Source: an uncultured Bacilli bacterium (lineage in GTDB: Bacteria; Bacillota_I; Bacilli_A; RF39; UBA660). From it: a stretch of 64,000 nucleotides of DNA. Positions within the stretch are counted from its first letter, which is position 1. Every line of letters begins with the position of its first letter. The notes beneath the pieces were generated by a model that was not told the DNA's origin, ran no database searches, and saw nothing but the letters and a program-made list of their open reading frames with translations. The translations under genes and the position numbers were made by a program. Below, piece by piece: positions 63,201 through 64,000 of the stretch. The stretch is from the NCBI GenBank assembly GCA_934183165.1, contig CAKPRZ010000001.1, positions 122,606-186,605 of the forward strand, given 5' to 3'.

Positions 63201-64000
63201 GATGTCAATTGACAATACTGAAAAGCATGATATCCTATTGATTCTAGTGAATTTGGTAATTCTATTGAACCTGATAATTCACTCTCCTCAAAAGCACTAT
63301 CGCCTATTCTTTTTAATCCTTCATTGAATTTTATACTTGTTAATGGAGCACCATAAAAGGTTTCATAACCTATCTCTTCTAGTGATGTTGCTTGTGTTAA
63401 ATCTATTTTCTTAAACTGAGATACAGAGTCTTCCAATTCTCCTGTTTCTAAGTTAAAATAACTTTTTTCTACATCTTCAGCATCCGTTGGTATTTCCTTC
63501 TCTTTAGTCCAATATATTGTCATACTTCCTGATCCTGAGCCTGATCCACTTCCTGATACTTTTACTATATCTGGACTTACTAAGTTATTTAATTTCTTTA
63601 TTTCTGGCTTTAAATTTTTTACTGCCATTGAACTTGAACCAGATCCAGAGTCTGATCCACTTCCATCTTCGTTCATTAATTCTTCTACTCTTGCTTTTAT
63701 TTTTAAGTATTCTTCTTCTGTTGCAGCATCAATATAGCATTCATCATAATCATAAACCATTGTGATATTTGATTTCGTAAATGATGATTTATCTATTGTA
63801 GTTATTGCTTTCCCTTCACTATTGGTTGCTGGTATTACTACATATCCATCATTTTCTGTTATCTTTGATGAATTATACGCTACTATCTTACCCGTATCAT
63901 CTACTGTGAAGTCTGGTGCATTCGGATCATCTGTTGTTCCTCCACCTCCACCTGATGTGTTTGATGTCTTTTGTACATAGTTCATTGATATTGTGAATTT
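60278..64000 (-). CDS. BspA-type leucine-rich repeat surface protein (5' truncated by window)
   Basis: At least 1,240 residues; the frame is open to the window edge (KFTISMNYVQKT...), and the ATG at 63985 has no ribosome site, so the start lies outside. Visible part: Gly-rich linker (TSGGGGGTTDD), then an IVAYNSSKITENDGYVVIPATNSEGKAITTI unit, Ser/Gly linkers (GSGSDSGSGSSS and SGSGSGSGS), and more than 30 LRR_5 (BspA) repeats of about 22-23 residues of form IPSSVTTIGDNAFSNNQIT. Such proteins bind host or bacterial surfaces in gut and oral species. No C-terminal anchor: ends in ...ATVVYDPS; the coupled downstream protein is membrane-anchored. Some repeats are nearly identical in DNA. Confidence 0.9.
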   Translation of the reverse strand, partial: KFTISMNYVQKTSNTSGGGGGTTDDPNAPDFTVDDTGKIVAYNSSKITENDGYVVIPATNSEGKAITTIDKSSFTKSNITMVYDYDECYIDAATEEEYLKIKARVEELMNEDGSGSDSGSGSSSMAVKNLKPEIKKLNNLVSPDIVKVSGSGSGSGSGSMTIYWTKEKEIPTDAEDVEKSYFNLETGELEDSVSQFKKIDLTQATSLEEIGYETFYGAPLTSIKFNEGLKRIGDSAFEESELSGSIELPNSLESIGYHAFQYCQLTSVKLPSNLNEIGNSAFSNNQISALELPNGLTTIGDSAFSNNQISSIELPNSVTTIGDSAFSSNRIATLVIPSSVTTIGNYAFSGNQLTEITIPNTVKSLGSGAFAGITKLTIGVESIPSNAFSYSSLNELILLDTVRSIGNSAFVGNQLTSVIIPSGVITISSNAFSSNQTLTSVSIPASVTTIEDNAFSGTDLLTTVNILGDDSRFDDRWLEIGFQKSLRPILCLLKNEIDDGWEITGYECDAPENLTIPSKIGSKYVTKIANSAFENWNLRSIKFENTEEKPSHLTTIGNRAFYNNQLTSVDIPETVTQIDNRAFSNNQIKTINIKSGIISIGDEAFSNNSITEFIVPSTVTSIGSGAFSGNSLDKLVISNSSIEIGSNAFSDINNLTVGISSLTSTNMQFASINNLVLLDTVNKIDDYAFANKNISSVTIPDSVTSIGSGAFSNNALTTVTLPSKITKINPSTFEHNKLSEIVIPDGVTMIGMDAFNGNQLTKLTMPSSVTTIGISAFIDNKLENVSLPDGITTIGNTVFSNNNLKTLTIPSSVTSIGESSFANNKIESLIIPKNITTIGVSAFSNNNIASLTFDGYDDDTSNLSTIGGSSFSSNQISGELYIPSSVLVINGGAFQNNKISTLIFKGADDKTSHLSTIETSAFANNQITGNITIPSNVRNVAGFSNNQIQSVTFGENATEISEFSNNLLENLTVPAKVTNIGGFNNNVLTSVTFENTSDNPSQLRVIGNFSNNQLTEFEIPSQVGRIVADGLSYNRLTTVTIPNNIIEIGDRTFYHNQINNLTISSNVIEIRPQAFAKNQLTSVTIPKNVVTIGEEAFNDNGMTDVVFEGADNNTSKLTTIGNASFRKYSDDSNPNKITSVVIPSSVVTIGDNAFADNVLTSLEFKGIDDGTSKLTTIEDYAFGGNNLTSVVIPSKITGIGQIVFYKNPNLTTITIKKADSSGITLGANWNGSATVVYDPS
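62970..63190 (-). repeat. Near-identical 66-base tandem units in the BspA-like gene
   Basis: The phrase ATGCACTATCACCAATTGTC begins at 63025 and 63091 and a shortened copy (ATGCACTATTTCC) at 63157, exactly 66 bases (22 residues) apart. The protein repeat is the GDSAFSNNQIS.LELPN type. Identity at DNA level means recent duplication or gene conversion inside an older repeat array. Confidence 0.85.

Noticed and set aside
60278..63400. CRISPR-like regular repeats
   Set aside because: Period of 66-69 bases lies in one long open frame and codes for LRR_5 units; no unique spacers between constant repeats.

Overview
The window is very AT-rich, densely packed DNA from a low-GC Gram-positive bacterium. 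Genes mostly start with clear AGGAGG-type ribosome sites. TGA acts as a true stop: two ATGA overlaps (27559-27562 and 24737-24740) only make sense if it does. So this is the standard bacterial code, not the Mycoplasma code. FtsA/FtsZ, a CDP-glycerol transferase, CotZ-like proteins, a BspA-type surface protein and the 'LWRIVKIN'-type surface proteins suggest an uncultured gut Firmicute. An RF39-like or other reduced Bacilli/Mollicutes-related lineage is my inference. No rRNA, tRNA, CRISPR array or insertion sequence was seen. No gene-free stretch exceeds about 220 bases.

Layout. 1-7.7 kb: a truncated DUF2974-type hydrolase (+), a beta-helix surface protein, a two-component system with a serpin-like exported protein, and an ABC-F ATPase behind a leader-peptide attenuator. 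7.7-16.4 kb: two paralogous membrane-anchored proteins that share an N-terminal tag (VGR[HP]SNET). They flank a probable operon (NifU-like scaffold, GGGtGRT protein, PAP2 phosphatase, lipoprotein, DapB-like dehydrogenase), an orphan histidine kinase and a cysteine-less EIIB-like protein. 16.6-17.5 kb (+): two CotZ-like cysteine-rich proteins.

17.5-40.2 kb (all minus) is the standout. A type IV secretion-like set (VirD4, SpoIID-M23 wall hydrolase fusion, VirB4 apparently split in two, PrgI/VirB3-like, VirB6/TrbL-like, two VirB2-like subunits of which one is fused to a large exported domain) lies head-to-tail with a Tad-type pilus set (CpaE-like without the P-loop lysine, two MKEATG prepilin candidates, TadC, TadB, CpaF, CpaB) and a 960-residue cysteine-rich exported protein. 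No relaxase, integrase or oriT is visible, so a cell-surface or effector machine is at least as likely as conjugation. Internal promoters and terminators give the pilin and VirB2-like genes their own transcription units.

40.3-51.3 kb: a thioredoxin-like lipoprotein (+), then a polytopic membrane protein, an FAD oxidoreductase of the UDP-galactopyranose mutase type and a diacylglycerol kinase-like protein. After these come a CDP-glycerol transferase, YebC and a second, conventional Tad locus (TadC, TadB, CpaF, CpaE, two TadE-like pseudopilins). 51.4-59.5 kb: housekeeping genes with Bacillus-like order (YmfH/YmfF peptidase pair, DeoD, FtsK, FtsZ, FtsA). 59.6-64 kb: a membrane-anchored protein translated directly behind a very long BspA-type leucine-rich repeat protein that runs off the right edge.

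Working model: two pilus-related assembly machines, one of them merged with a T4SS-like wall-crossing apparatus, plus large adhesin-like proteins in a host-associated, small-genome bacterium.
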